Source: Chitinophaga filiformis (GTDB lineage: Bacteria > Bacteroidota > Bacteroidia > Chitinophagales > Chitinophagaceae). From it: 64,000 bases of DNA. Made by a program: the position numbers and the translations under genes. A model generated the notes under the pieces. The model did no database searches. It had not been told where the DNA came from and was given only the letters and a program-made list of their open reading frames with translations. This document shows, one piece after another, positions 1 through 8,630 of this stretch (position 1 is its first letter; every line of letters starts with the position of its first letter). The DNA lies in the NCBI RefSeq assembly GCF_900102545.1, contig NZ_FNBN01000007.1:181247-245246 (forward strand). Direction: 5' to 3'.

Positions 1-26
1 CTTTCATACACCGTAAAATTCAGGAT

Positions 27-950
27 ATGAAAGCAATTGAAATCCATTCCTTCGGCGGCCCGGAAGTACTGCAACTGGAAGAGATCCCTGTTCCACAGAT
101 CGCTGCGGATGAAGCCCTGGTAAGGGTTTATGCAAGTGGTGTAAATCCGGTTGACTACAAACTAAGAGCAGGAGGAGCCGAACGCCCACTTCCCTTTATT
201 CCGGGATGGGACCTTTCCGGCGTCATTGAAGAAACAGGCGCAGACGTCCACAATTTCAAAAAGGGAGATGCCGTCTACACAAGACCCGATGTAAAACGCG
301 ATGGCACTTATGCAGAATACGTTGCTGTAAAGGCGAGTGAGCTGGCCTATAAACCAGCCTCTGTAGATCATGTAACAGCCGCAGCCATTCCCCTGGCAGG
401 CTTAACCGCATGGCAGTGCCTGTTTGAACACGGACAACTGGAAGCGGGTCAGAAAGTATTGATACATGCTGCCTCCGGCGGAGTAGGTACCTTTGCCGTG
501 CAGTTTGCCAAATGGAAAGGCGCTTATGTAATGGCCACCGCTTCCGAAAGTAATCATGACTTCCTGAAGCAATTAGGCGCCGATGAAGTCATAGATTATC
601 ATACCCCCGGCTATGAGAACACAATAACCAGTGTTAATCTCGTAATCGATACTATTGGCGGCGACTCCCAAAAACGCTCACTTACATTTATAATGCCCGG
701 AGGCATACTGGTCACTACGCTCAAGCCGGAAAACAAAGATGCATTTGAAGAAAAAGGCGTGCGCCTGATAAGCATGTATACGCAGGCCAGGCCGGAAGAT
801 CTGAACGCTATCGCAAAACTGGTAGATGAAGGAATAGTCAGGCCGGTCATAGCAAAAGTATTACCGCTGGCACAGGCAGCTAAAGCGCAGGAAATGGTTG
901 AAGGGCACCATGTTCGTGGAAAGATCGTGTTGAAAGTGCACGAAGAATAA
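27..950 (+). CDS. NADP-dependent quinone/alcohol oxidoreductase (MDR family)
   Basis: A 307-residue medium-chain dehydrogenase/reductase of the quinone oxidoreductase branch, predicted to reduce quinones or enones in the cytoplasm with NADPH. The N-terminal GroES-like half carries the usual GWDLSGVIEETG stretch (about residues 60-71), and the Rossmann half has the nucleotide-binding motif AASGGVG at residues 148-154. The structural and catalytic zinc ligands of true alcohol dehydrogenases are not visible, as expected for the zinc-free branch. Length is normal for the family. It is followed 17 bases downstream by a strong hairpin terminator shared with the convergent gene. The substrate cannot be read from the sequence. 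Confidence 0.9.
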   Translation: MKAIEIHSFGGPEVLQLEEIPVPQIAADEALVRVYASGVNPVDYKLRAGGAERPLPFIPGWDLSGVIEETGADVHNFKKGDAVYTRPDVKRDGTYAEYVAVKASELAYKPASVDHVTAAAIPLAGLTAWQCLFEHGQLEAGQKVLIHAASGGVGTFAVQFAKWKGAYVMATASESNHDFLKQLGADEVIDYHTPGYENTITSVNLVIDTIGGDSQKRSLTFIMPGGILVTTLKPENKDAFEEKGVRLISMYTQARPEDLNAIAKLVDEGIVRPVIAKVLPLAQAAKAQEMVEGHHVRGKIVLKVHEE

Positions 951-966
951 CGACAAACCGAAAAAA

Positions 967-999
967 GGGAGTGTTTCAACAGTTAGTTGAGACACTCCC
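967..999. terminator. Bidirectional rho-independent terminator
   Basis: A 14-bp stem (GGGAGTGTTTCAAC and its complement with one G-T pair) has an A-run before it and a T-run after it. It lies between the convergent genes ending at 950 and 1052 and can serve both. Confidence 0.85.
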
Positions 1000-1051
1000 T
1001 TTTTTATTTCATCTAGTTTGAATGCTTCAGGGAATCGGAAATCTACAAATT

Positions 1052-1429
1052 TCACTGCCGCACATCCGGCATTGCATCAAGCTCCTCGATACTCTTTTCC
1101 CTAAAGGATTGTATCAGGTCAACCGCCTCCTGCATGACCTGTTTTAAGGCTCGCAGGTCAGTCCTGACAAAAACTCTGTAAATCATTTTGAACTCATTTC
1201 TTCCCCATTCAGCTATGTCTACACGAAAGCCATACTCCGGATTATATATATCCTCAAAATGCCCAAACCAGCTAATATCCAAACCGAATATCATTCCCCT
1301 GAAGTGAAATTCCACATTACCTACATCCTGACTAAGAAAAAACCATTGCTCTTCGAGCGGCAGGTCTTCCTCCAGTGGAAAATCACTATATATCTTGCCG
1401 TCAAATATTTCAATCCCAAAGTATTTCAT
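1052..1429 (-). CDS. Hypothetical protein, 125 aa
   Basis: I do not recognise this family. It is a soluble, acidic, aromatic-rich protein without signal peptide or membrane segment, starting MKYFGIEIFDGKIYSDF. The first 80 residues alternate charged and aromatic residues in a way that suggests beta strands; the last 40 look helical. It starts with ATG at 1429, 45 bases from the end of the next same-strand gene (pepE-like), so the two may be co-transcribed. The size and composition resemble small immunity-type proteins, but no motif supports that. Confidence 0.65.
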   Translation of the reverse strand: MKYFGIEIFDGKIYSDFPLEEDLPLEEQWFFLSQDVGNVEFHFRGMIFGLDISWFGHFEDIYNPEYGFRVDIAEWGRNEFKMIYRVFVRTDLRALKQVMQEAVDLIQSFREKSIEELDAMPDVRQ

Positions 1430-1474
1430 AGGTAAATCTTTGCAGCACCTGCACTAAATACAACGCTTATCAAA

Positions 1475-2176
1475 TCAGAAAATAATCTCCTCACCAACCT
1501 CCAGTTCATACGCAGTTTTCCCTCTCTGAAAGATTCTCGCCGATACGCTTCCTTCCAGTGTAATCCTCGAAGCCCTCACCCTGATCCAACTGCCTTCACG
1601 CAATCCTACTACTGTTAAATCCTGTTGCTCCTGGAATTCCCGTATCCTCGTTTCCCTGGTTTCGCCCATGTGCGGCAAATCCGGAATAGGATCGAGATAA
1701 TGCGGGTTCAGGTTAAAAGGTACCAGTCCCATTGTCTGGAAACTGGGCGGATAAACAATCGGCATATCATTCGTCGTCTGCATGTTCACACCACCGATAT
1801 TACTTCCGGCGCTGGTGCCCAGATAAGGTTTTCCTTTTTCTACTTCCCAGCGTAGTACATCCATTAATTCAAGTTCATGCAGTTGTTTCACCAGTAAGAA
1901 AGTATTCCCACCACCCGTGAAAAATCCGGCGCCGTTCCTGATAGCTTCCGCAGGATCATCAAACGTATGCAATCCCCGTACTTTGAGTCCTGCGACTGCG
2001 AATACCGCAGCCACCTTTTGGGTATATTCATCATGTGAGATCCCTCCGGGACGGGCATAAGGAATGAAGATCACTTCAGGAGCACCGGCAAAAAGTTCTC
2101 TGATCACCGGCAGCAGATAAGATAAGTAGGTTTCTCCGTGTAAGGTGGATGTACTGGCTAAGACAACATTTTTCAT
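1475..2176 (-). CDS. pepE: Dipeptidase E (peptidase family S51)
   Basis: A cytoplasmic serine peptidase that in characterised members removes an N-terminal aspartate from dipeptides. The class-I-amidotransferase-like fold is visible: FFTGGGNTFLL, then the nucleophile elbow GTSAGSN. Counted from the ATG at 2176, the nucleophile is Ser122, close to Ser120 of the Salmonella enzyme. A downstream NPHYLDP motif likely supplies the catalytic histidine. The reading frame stays open 11 codons further upstream, but starting at MKNVVLAST fits the family, so I chose 2176. The 233-residue length is normal. Confidence 0.85.
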   Translation of the reverse strand: MKNVVLASTSTLHGETYLSYLLPVIRELFAGAPEVIFIPYARPGGISHDEYTQKVAAVFAVAGLKVRGLHTFDDPAEAIRNGAGFFTGGGNTFLLVKQLHELELMDVLRWEVEKGKPYLGTSAGSNIGGVNMQTTNDMPIVYPPSFQTMGLVPFNLNPHYLDPIPDLPHMGETRETRIREFQEQQDLTVVGLREGSWIRVRASRITLEGSVSARIFQRGKTAYELEVGEEIIF

Positions 2177-2302
2177 AACCTGCAATATAAAAAGATAACC
2201 GGTAACCATCGGCTACCGGTTATACTTTCTTTTCCAATACATTGTTTAGTGATACGTGCTGAAAGCATACAATACCACTGCCCATTATAGTGAACGCTGT
2301 GC

Positions 2303-3514
2303 TTAGAACGCCTCTCCCAAATTTATATTAAACGTGCTGCCATACTTACTGATCCCATAATCAAAGGCGATATTAGTACCTGACTTCTTATTGAACTTCA
2401 CTCTCAAGCCAGTACCCACAGCAGGATGCAAGCCTGTAAACTTGTAATTATCCGGCTGCGTCACTGTATTCGCATTCGCAAATACCACAAATCCCAGCAA
2501 CCCATTCTTCGTGATATCCCTCCTGTACTCCACTTCCATATCTATCAGTCCTTTTCCCCTGAACCGGTTCTGATCTATGCCCCTGCCGCTTCGAGTATTG
2601 GGATCCCAGCCGATACTCGGCAGATCCAGGTAAGGCGTCTTACCAGTCAGCGTTGTCCAATAAAATCCCCAGAAAGCCAGTACATTCTGCTGCCTTTCAT
2701 CACCGAAGTGAATGTATTTCCTGTAATCCAGGTACAACGATTCCCAGTTGTCGTCACTACCCAGGAACGTCGGATTGATCCTGAAAACGGCGTTAAAATA
2801 ATGCCCTGCCTGTGGGTTGATGGAGTTCTGCCTGGAATCCTTCAGAAGGTTGACAGAGATCCCCGAAGACACTGTCTGCCCCTTATCTGTTCCATACTTA
2901 TAACTCACGAATTTCGATAAGGGCAGGCTGTCATTATCCCGGATGCCGATATTGGAATGCCAGTCCAGATGGTAACCCAGCCCCACCAGCCATTTAGGCC
3001 TTACCCTACGGTAAAAGGTCTCATAAAACCGGAAATAATTGTTCCCCAGTAACTGCTTCTGCTCATCGGGTACGCCATTGCCCATTCCCCAGGTATACTG
3101 CGGATTGATAATAAAGCGCATATCCCCCACCATATTGTACTTATTACCCTCCAGCCATATATTGGACCGCAGGGCAAAAGAAAAGCGTCCTTTGAAGGAA
3201 AAAGACGGGGTAAACGACACGTTCGACAGATTAGTTGTCCTCCGTGGTCCCAGGTAAAAGGCCGCATTCGTAGAAGTGATGAGCGCTACACCACCACCTG
3301 GGATGGAGGATGGCGCCGGTAACAATGAATAATAGATCCTTCGCCTGCCCACTTTTTTAGGTGGTTTCGGCTTATAATGGATGGCACCCTTGAGCAGGTC
3401 TATTACGTCCCTGCGGGGTACAGTATCCTCATCCGGGTCATCATCCCTACGCTGCGCTATCAGGCAGCAGGGAAGGGCTAAAAACAGTGATATTATCAGC
3501 GTAAATTTATTCAT
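2303..3514 (-). CDS. Omp85/BamA-type outer membrane barrel protein, no POTRA domains
   Basis: A 403-residue outer membrane protein with a signal peptide ending in CCLIAQ. After a charged linker (residues 25-60) the rest is amphipathic beta strand typical of the bacterial surface antigen (D15) C-terminal barrel, including GRGIDQNRFRGKGLIDMEVEY near the end, the equivalent of the conserved strand 12-16 region with an RGxG-like element, and GTGLRVKFNKKSGTNIAFDY. It lacks POTRA repeats, so it is not a full BamA; such short members are common in Bacteroidota and their cargo is unknown. A TTG lies four codons upstream, but ATG at 3514 gives the better signal peptide. Confidence 0.8.
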   Translation of the reverse strand: MNKFTLIISLFLALPCCLIAQRRDDDPDEDTVPRRDVIDLLKGAIHYKPKPPKKVGRRRIYYSLLPAPSSIPGGGVALITSTNAAFYLGPRRTTNLSNVSFTPSFSFKGRFSFALRSNIWLEGNKYNMVGDMRFIINPQYTWGMGNGVPDEQKQLLGNNYFRFYETFYRRVRPKWLVGLGYHLDWHSNIGIRDNDSLPLSKFVSYKYGTDKGQTVSSGISVNLLKDSRQNSINPQAGHYFNAVFRINPTFLGSDDNWESLYLDYRKYIHFGDERQQNVLAFWGFYWTTLTGKTPYLDLPSIGWDPNTRSGRGIDQNRFRGKGLIDMEVEYRRDITKNGLLGFVVFANANTVTQPDNYKFTGLHPAVGTGLRVKFNKKSGTNIAFDYGISKYGSTFNINLGEAF

Positions 3515-3761
3515 CAGTGTCCGCAATCTGGTTCTAACATAACTACTTATTATAGTCTAAATATTATGCCAGCAGATGCGCCCTGCGGACTGGCACGGCG
3601 ATCCTACCCCCATACCGGATTGGGAAACGCGCTCAATCCTACATACAAACAACAAAGGGCCGGCCGGATGGCGGGGAAAACTATCCCCTGAATATATGCA
3701 CAAAGTATGCACACCTGTCCGGATACCCTAAACTTTCCTTATATTAATACATTCATAATCA

Positions 3762-4628
3762 ATGACAATGAGTAAACAAAACAGTATTATTCCCCTTAGT
3801 GGCAAACTGAGAGATATGGTAGGCTACTACAGGAGAAACAAAAAAGGAAAGAAAGAATGGTGGTGGCGCCGGGCTCCGCAAAATGTACAGCAGACTGCCC
3901 CTACCAAAAGAGCCGCTACCGACTTTGGTACTGCCAGCAGATGCAGTCGCCTGGTCCGCCATGCCCTGCGCCCATGGCTACGATACTATGGTTACCACTT
4001 TGATCATAACCGGCTTAACAAAGCTTTTATCAATATCATAAAAGCAGACACAGATCACAACACCGGATTCAAAGTCCTCACCCATCATAACATGCAATCC
4101 CTCCGCGGATTTAACTTTAACAGCGATAAAACAATACATGAATTCTTAACCAGCCCTCCACTTATCACCAGTGGCCAGGACAACACGACAACCATCCTGC
4201 TGCCCGGTATTCATCTCAGTAATACTAAAACGAACAAAGGCATTACACATGTCACTGTAAAAGCCATTGCACTTCCATTTGATCACAGACAAGACGCCAT
4301 CACCCCTGTAGCCAGTGAGACAATCACTATCAAACGCAAGGACATACATCAGGCTATCACATTAACGCTTCCTGCCAGCAAAGAGCAAACCATTATCCTA
4401 CTTGAGATACAATGCGGCTATGAAATAAACAATACCATAGAAATATCTGCAAATAAACAAACTGCTGCCATGGATGTCATCGCAGTTCTACCTGCAGTAA
4501 AACCTAAAAAGATCCGCAGAATATTCAGGAATAAAACGCCTCAGTTATACATCATCCCTCCTTGCTGTCAACCAGTAAAGAACCATCAACTCAGCCAAAC
4601 TACTTCCCTATATCCGCTAAAGGAATAA
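3762..4628 (+). CDS. Hypothetical Bacteroidota protein with conserved basic N-terminus
   Basis: An unknown 288-residue protein. The N-terminal 70 residues (MSKQNSIIPLSGKLRDMVGYY, then a Lys/Arg/Trp-rich stretch and TKRAATDFGTAS) resemble a recurrent Bacteroidota family of hypothetical proteins that start with a short conserved 'no change in fold, many charged residues' block. The rest is rich in Thr, Ile and Asn, suggestive of beta structure, and ends without a membrane anchor. No signal peptide is seen. The start may be the second ATG at 3768. It stands alone, with clear gaps on both sides. Function unknown; family resemblance is from memory only. Confidence 0.65.
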   Translation: MTMSKQNSIIPLSGKLRDMVGYYRRNKKGKKEWWWRRAPQNVQQTAPTKRAATDFGTASRCSRLVRHALRPWLRYYGYHFDHNRLNKAFINIIKADTDHNTGFKVLTHHNMQSLRGFNFNSDKTIHEFLTSPPLITSGQDNTTTILLPGIHLSNTKTNKGITHVTVKAIALPFDHRQDAITPVASETITIKRKDIHQAITLTLPASKEQTIILLEIQCGYEINNTIEISANKQTAAMDVIAVLPAVKPKKIRRIFRNKTPQLYIIPPCCQPVKNHQLSQTTSLYPLKE

Positions 4629-5100
4629 CCACGCCCCCATCCCGCAATTGAATAAATAGCAGTTCTTTTATCTGACGGTACAACGCCGCTTACATCCTCA
4701 TGTCCGGCAACAAATATTTTGACGTTTACGCACCATTTCCAGACATGCAACATGCCTTGCCAATGCCTGCCAATCCCAAACAATCCCAAACACTAACATC
4801 ATTACACCGAAAAACCCCACTATTGTAGTACGAAGGATGATACTGTGCAGATGGCTTTACCTCGAAGTAACAGTGAAGCTGCAGTGGAGTTGAGGTGGAC
4901 TTACAGAAATGCTTGATAATTTCTACCAGCGATCAAATCCCCAGAGAGGCGCCGACCGACATCCCAAACTGAAACCGAAGCTACTTAGTGTAAATGAAAA
5001 GAGCATTCCAGCATGAAACCGAAGCTACTTAGCGTAAATGAAATTGCAGGTACAAGTCCCCGGCATTATCTTTGCCCTACACCACCCATAATGCTAATCA
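4629..5100. other. Intergenic region with a two-copy direct repeat
   Basis: No gene is seen in this stretch of about 470 bases. It holds two nearly identical 30-base repeats at 4970-4999 and 5014-5043 (TGAAACCGAAGCTACTTAG then GTAAATGAAA), 44 bases apart, the second ending directly before the -33 element of the promoter of the next gene. The repeat core resembles the dispersed elements near 11.3 and 13.9 kb. Confidence 0.6.
5044..5074 (+). promoter_or_regulatory. Bacteroidota-type promoter of the beta-propeller gene
   Basis: TTG at 5044-5046, a 20-base spacer, and a perfect TAnnTTTG element (TATCTTTG) at 5067-5074. Transcription would start near 5081, about 20 bases before the ATG at 5101. 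Confidence 0.55.
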
Positions 5101-8100
5101 ATGCCAGCCATGTCAAAGAAACACCTGCTGTTCATTACACTACTACTTTTATCAGTAACACACACCACATTCGCTCAGCAATCACCCACCGCCATTCCGA
5201 TTCAATTTACTTTAAAACAAGCCGGTTACGTCACCCTTGTCATCGAAAACAATACAGGAACACGAGTGCGCAACCTGATCTCCGAAACATGGTTCCCTGA
5301 CGGTAAGAACACTGTACAATGGGATGGCCTTGACGATCTCGGAAGAGATGCTGATGCAGCAAGACATGGTGTTTACAACGTTCCCGGTAAGATGGTCACA
5401 CCAGGGCAATACAAAGTCCGCGGACTGGTAAGAGGCGCTATCAACGCGCACTACGAGCTCGCCACTTATTCGACCGGCACTCCTCCCTGGAGAACAGAAG
5501 ATCACACTGGCGCCTGGCTCGCCAATCATACACCACCACAGGCAGCTTTATTCGTGCCTGCAACTGCCTCTCCCACCAAACAACCCGCCGTACTCTTAGG
5601 CTGTTACATCACTGAAGGCCCCGACGGCATGGCTTGGGTAGATATGAACGGCCGCAAACGGGGAGGCCGTACCTGGGTAGGCGGCGTCTGGACAGCTGCT
5701 CCCTTCATGGCCATGGATAATGGTCCGAAAGCCATTCCCGGCACGGATCTCTATGTAGCATCCGCATGGGAAACCAACAAACAATCCGGCATTGCGGAAC
5801 TGCGCCTCAACGCATTAAGCGTCAACAAAAAGAACGACTACGACGTTAAACAGATCCTTAAATATACTCTCGGCGCAATTGCGCTGGATGATGTGCAGGA
5901 TGCCATCTCCGGCATAGCAGTCAATAACGGTATACTCCTGATCAGCCTTCGTAATAGGAACCGCATTTTAATGGTCGATGTGAACAAGGGCAAGGTAACC
6001 GACAGTCTTCAGATCACCGCACCCGCCGGTATGTATTATGACGCAACAGGACGTTTGTTATTGCTTTCGGGGAATGATTTGCTGCGTTTTACAGGCTCCC
6101 CGCGTAACAGCAGGCCTGAAAAACTGATTGACAATGGCCTGGATGCGCCTTATGCACTCACGCTCGATAAAACAGGCAACATCTATATCAGCGATCGTGG
6201 TAAAAGCCATACAGTAAAAATATTCTCTCCTTCCGGCAAATACCTCCGCCAGATCGGTACTCCAGGTGCTCCTGCTGCCGGCCCATATAATCCGCAGCAT
6301 ATGAACAATCCTGCCGGTATCACCATCGATGCCCAGCAACAACTCTGGGTAACAGAAGCCGATTACCTGCCCAAAAGGGTCAGCGTATGGTCGCTCGATG
6401 GTAAACTGCTGCACGCCTATTATGGTCCTCCGAAATACGGCGGTGGCGGCACCCTCGATCCGCAGGATAAATCCCGCTTCTATTATGCGGACGATGCCCA
6501 TGGCGCCATGGAGTTCTCTATAAACTGGCAGACGGGTACTTCTACCTTAAAGCAGGTTTATTACCGTCCGGACGCGAACGACCTGCCACTGGCATCCCGC
6601 AACGCGGCGCCGGAAACGCCGCTCTATTACAACGGACAACAATACTTCACCAACTGCTACAACAACAATCCCACCAGCGGCGCTCCTACCGCTTTTCTTT
6701 TCATCAGAAGAGAGGGTATTGCATATCCTGTAGCAGCAATGGGACAAGCATCGCAATGGGACATCCTGAAAGACGACGCATTTAAGTCATCCTGGCCCCA
6801 GGGCGTTAACCTTAATGCCCCCGGCGGTTCCAGCCAGGCATTCTTCATGTGGCAGGACCAGAACGGTGATGGCCGCGTACAACCCGGCGAAGTAAAATAC
6901 CAGCAAGGTAAAACGGGCGGTGTCACCATCATGCCTGACCTGTCATTCTGCATCGCCAGGATCAACGACAAAGCCGTTCGCTTCGCCCCTACCGGTACCA
7001 CCAGACAGGGCGTACCACTCTACGATATCAACAAAGGAAAAATACTCGCACAAGGCGTACAATCTCCTGCTTCCTCCGGTGGCGATCAGCTACTTGAAGG
7101 TCCCGACGGATGGAGTGTACTTACTTTAGGTACAAAACCATTTTCTCCGCTCTCTGTCAGCGGTACAAAGGATGGCACACCTGTATGGAGCTACCCCGAT
7201 CTCTGGCCCGGGCTCCATGCATCTCACAATGCACCTGTCGCTGACCTCGCCGGACAACTCACCGGTACCACCCGTCTGCTGGGAGGTTTCTTCAATGTCA
7301 AAGGTAGCGATATAGGTCCTCTATGGGCCATCAACGGTAATCACGGTAACGTCTATATTTTTACTGCGGATGGTCTGTTCGTCGCATCCCTGTTTCAGAA
7401 TATGAGAAGTGGTCGTATCTGGCGAATGCCTTCTGTACAAAGGAATATGTCGCTGGACAGCATCACCCTGGGTGAAGAAAACTTCTGGCCCAGCATTACA
7501 GCCACACAAGACGGCAAGGTATACCTGGTAGATGGCGCCCGCAGCGCCATCGTAAGACTGGACGGCATGGACAACATCAGTCGGCTACCCGACATGACCA
7601 TCAATGTCAATCAGTCCTCTCTTAACAGAAGTCTTGCTGCGATAGCTGTTACGCAAGCCGCCAATCAGCTGGCAACGGGTCCGAAAACCTTACAGGTCAA
7701 CATCCTCTCGCAAAAGCCTGTCATAGATGGTAAACTGAATGACTGGTCGTCCGCGGCCTGGGCCGACATCGACAAGAGAGGTGTAAAAGGATACTTCAAC
7801 TCCAGTGCGCAACCATACGATGTTACCGGCGCACTCGCTGTCTCCGGTGGTAGGTTGTACGCCGCCTTTCGTACCGGCAATCCGCATCTGGCAGACAACT
7901 CCGGCGAAATGCCACAGGCGCCCTTCAAAACCGGTGGCGCCCTCGACATCATGATCGGCAGCGCCAACACCAAAGCCGATCCGAATCGCCGCACAGCAGT
8001 TGCCGGCGACTGCCGACTGCTCATCAGCGTCATCAACGGCAAGCCACAGGCCTTGCTCTACCGTGCTGTAGTACCTGGTACCCGCTCAGAAGACAAAGTG

Positions 8101-8400
8101 CCGTTCTCCTCACCCTCCCGGACTATCACTTTCGACAGGGTTGACAACATCACTGGTCAGCTCCAGTTTGCCGCTTCCGGGGGCGATTACGAGCTTTCTA
8201 TCCCGGTATCGGCATTGGGCCTCCAACCCAGCGACGGACTCAAAATAAAGGGCGATGTAGGCATTCTACGGGGTGATAAAGGCGAGACTACTTCCCGCCT
8301 CTATTGGAGCAACAAGGCAACTGGTATCACTGCGGATGTACCTTCCGAAGCGCTGTTGTCGCCCGACTTATGGGGCACGTTCCAGTTCAGGAAGAAGTAA
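5101..8400 (+). CDS. Secreted FlgD-like/NHL beta-propeller protein with CBM9-like C-terminus
   Basis: A 1099-residue secreted protein. It has a signal peptide (ending FAQQ), a FlgD-type Ig-like domain at about residues 30-110 (NTVQWDGLDDLG is the hallmark), then a long beta-propeller region with NHL-like blades (NIYISDRGKSHTVKIFSPSG; NPAGITIDAQQQLWVTEADY), and a C-terminal domain from about residue 870 (KPVIDGKLNDWSSAAW) that matches the carbohydrate-binding family 9/DOMON-like sugar-binding fold. No catalytic motif is visible, so binding or presentation of a glycan is the likeliest role. Start may be the ATG at 5110. There is no type IX sorting domain, so it may be periplasmic or exported another way. 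Confidence 0.8.
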   Translation: MPAMSKKHLLFITLLLLSVTHTTFAQQSPTAIPIQFTLKQAGYVTLVIENNTGTRVRNLISETWFPDGKNTVQWDGLDDLGRDADAARHGVYNVPGKMVTPGQYKVRGLVRGAINAHYELATYSTGTPPWRTEDHTGAWLANHTPPQAALFVPATASPTKQPAVLLGCYITEGPDGMAWVDMNGRKRGGRTWVGGVWTAAPFMAMDNGPKAIPGTDLYVASAWETNKQSGIAELRLNALSVNKKNDYDVKQILKYTLGAIALDDVQDAISGIAVNNGILLISLRNRNRILMVDVNKGKVTDSLQITAPAGMYYDATGRLLLLSGNDLLRFTGSPRNSRPEKLIDNGLDAPYALTLDKTGNIYISDRGKSHTVKIFSPSGKYLRQIGTPGAPAAGPYNPQHMNNPAGITIDAQQQLWVTEADYLPKRVSVWSLDGKLLHAYYGPPKYGGGGTLDPQDKSRFYYADDAHGAMEFSINWQTGTSTLKQVYYRPDANDLPLASRNAAPETPLYYNGQQYFTNCYNNNPTSGAPTAFLFIRREGIAYPVAAMGQASQWDILKDDAFKSSWPQGVNLNAPGGSSQAFFMWQDQNGDGRVQPGEVKYQQGKTGGVTIMPDLSFCIARINDKAVRFAPTGTTRQGVPLYDINKGKILAQGVQSPASSGGDQLLEGPDGWSVLTLGTKPFSPLSVSGTKDGTPVWSYPDLWPGLHASHNAPVADLAGQLTGTTRLLGGFFNVKGSDIGPLWAINGNHGNVYIFTADGLFVASLFQNMRSGRIWRMPSVQRNMSLDSITLGEENFWPSITATQDGKVYLVDGARSAIVRLDGMDNISRLPDMTINVNQSSLNRSLAAIAVTQAANQLATGPKTLQVNILSQKPVIDGKLNDWSSAAWADIDKRGVKGYFNSSAQPYDVTGALAVSGGRLYAAFRTGNPHLADNSGEMPQAPFKTGGALDIMIGSANTKADPNRRTAVAGDCRLLISVINGKPQALLYRAVVPGTRSEDKVPFSSPSRTITFDRVDNITGQLQFAASGGDYELSIPVSALGLQPSDGLKIKGDVGILRGDKGETTSRLYWSNKATGITADVPSEALLSPDLWGTFQFRKK

Positions 8401-8630
8401 GGGCTACAGGCATCATTGCCAATGCACCTTCCGGGCAATGTGATTTCTGAAGAACCTCTTCCGGAAAAGTGAAGACGCCCTGGCTAATGACAGCACTTAC
8501 CTGTTCGCTTCCCAACAAAGATTGTTCAGATCCGGACAAATAAACGCGCCTTCAAAGTATGTAAAGTGGCCATAAACAATGATTTGAAGGAGTGGCAACA
8601 TTCTTGTGTCGTGGGAAGAAACAATCTGGC

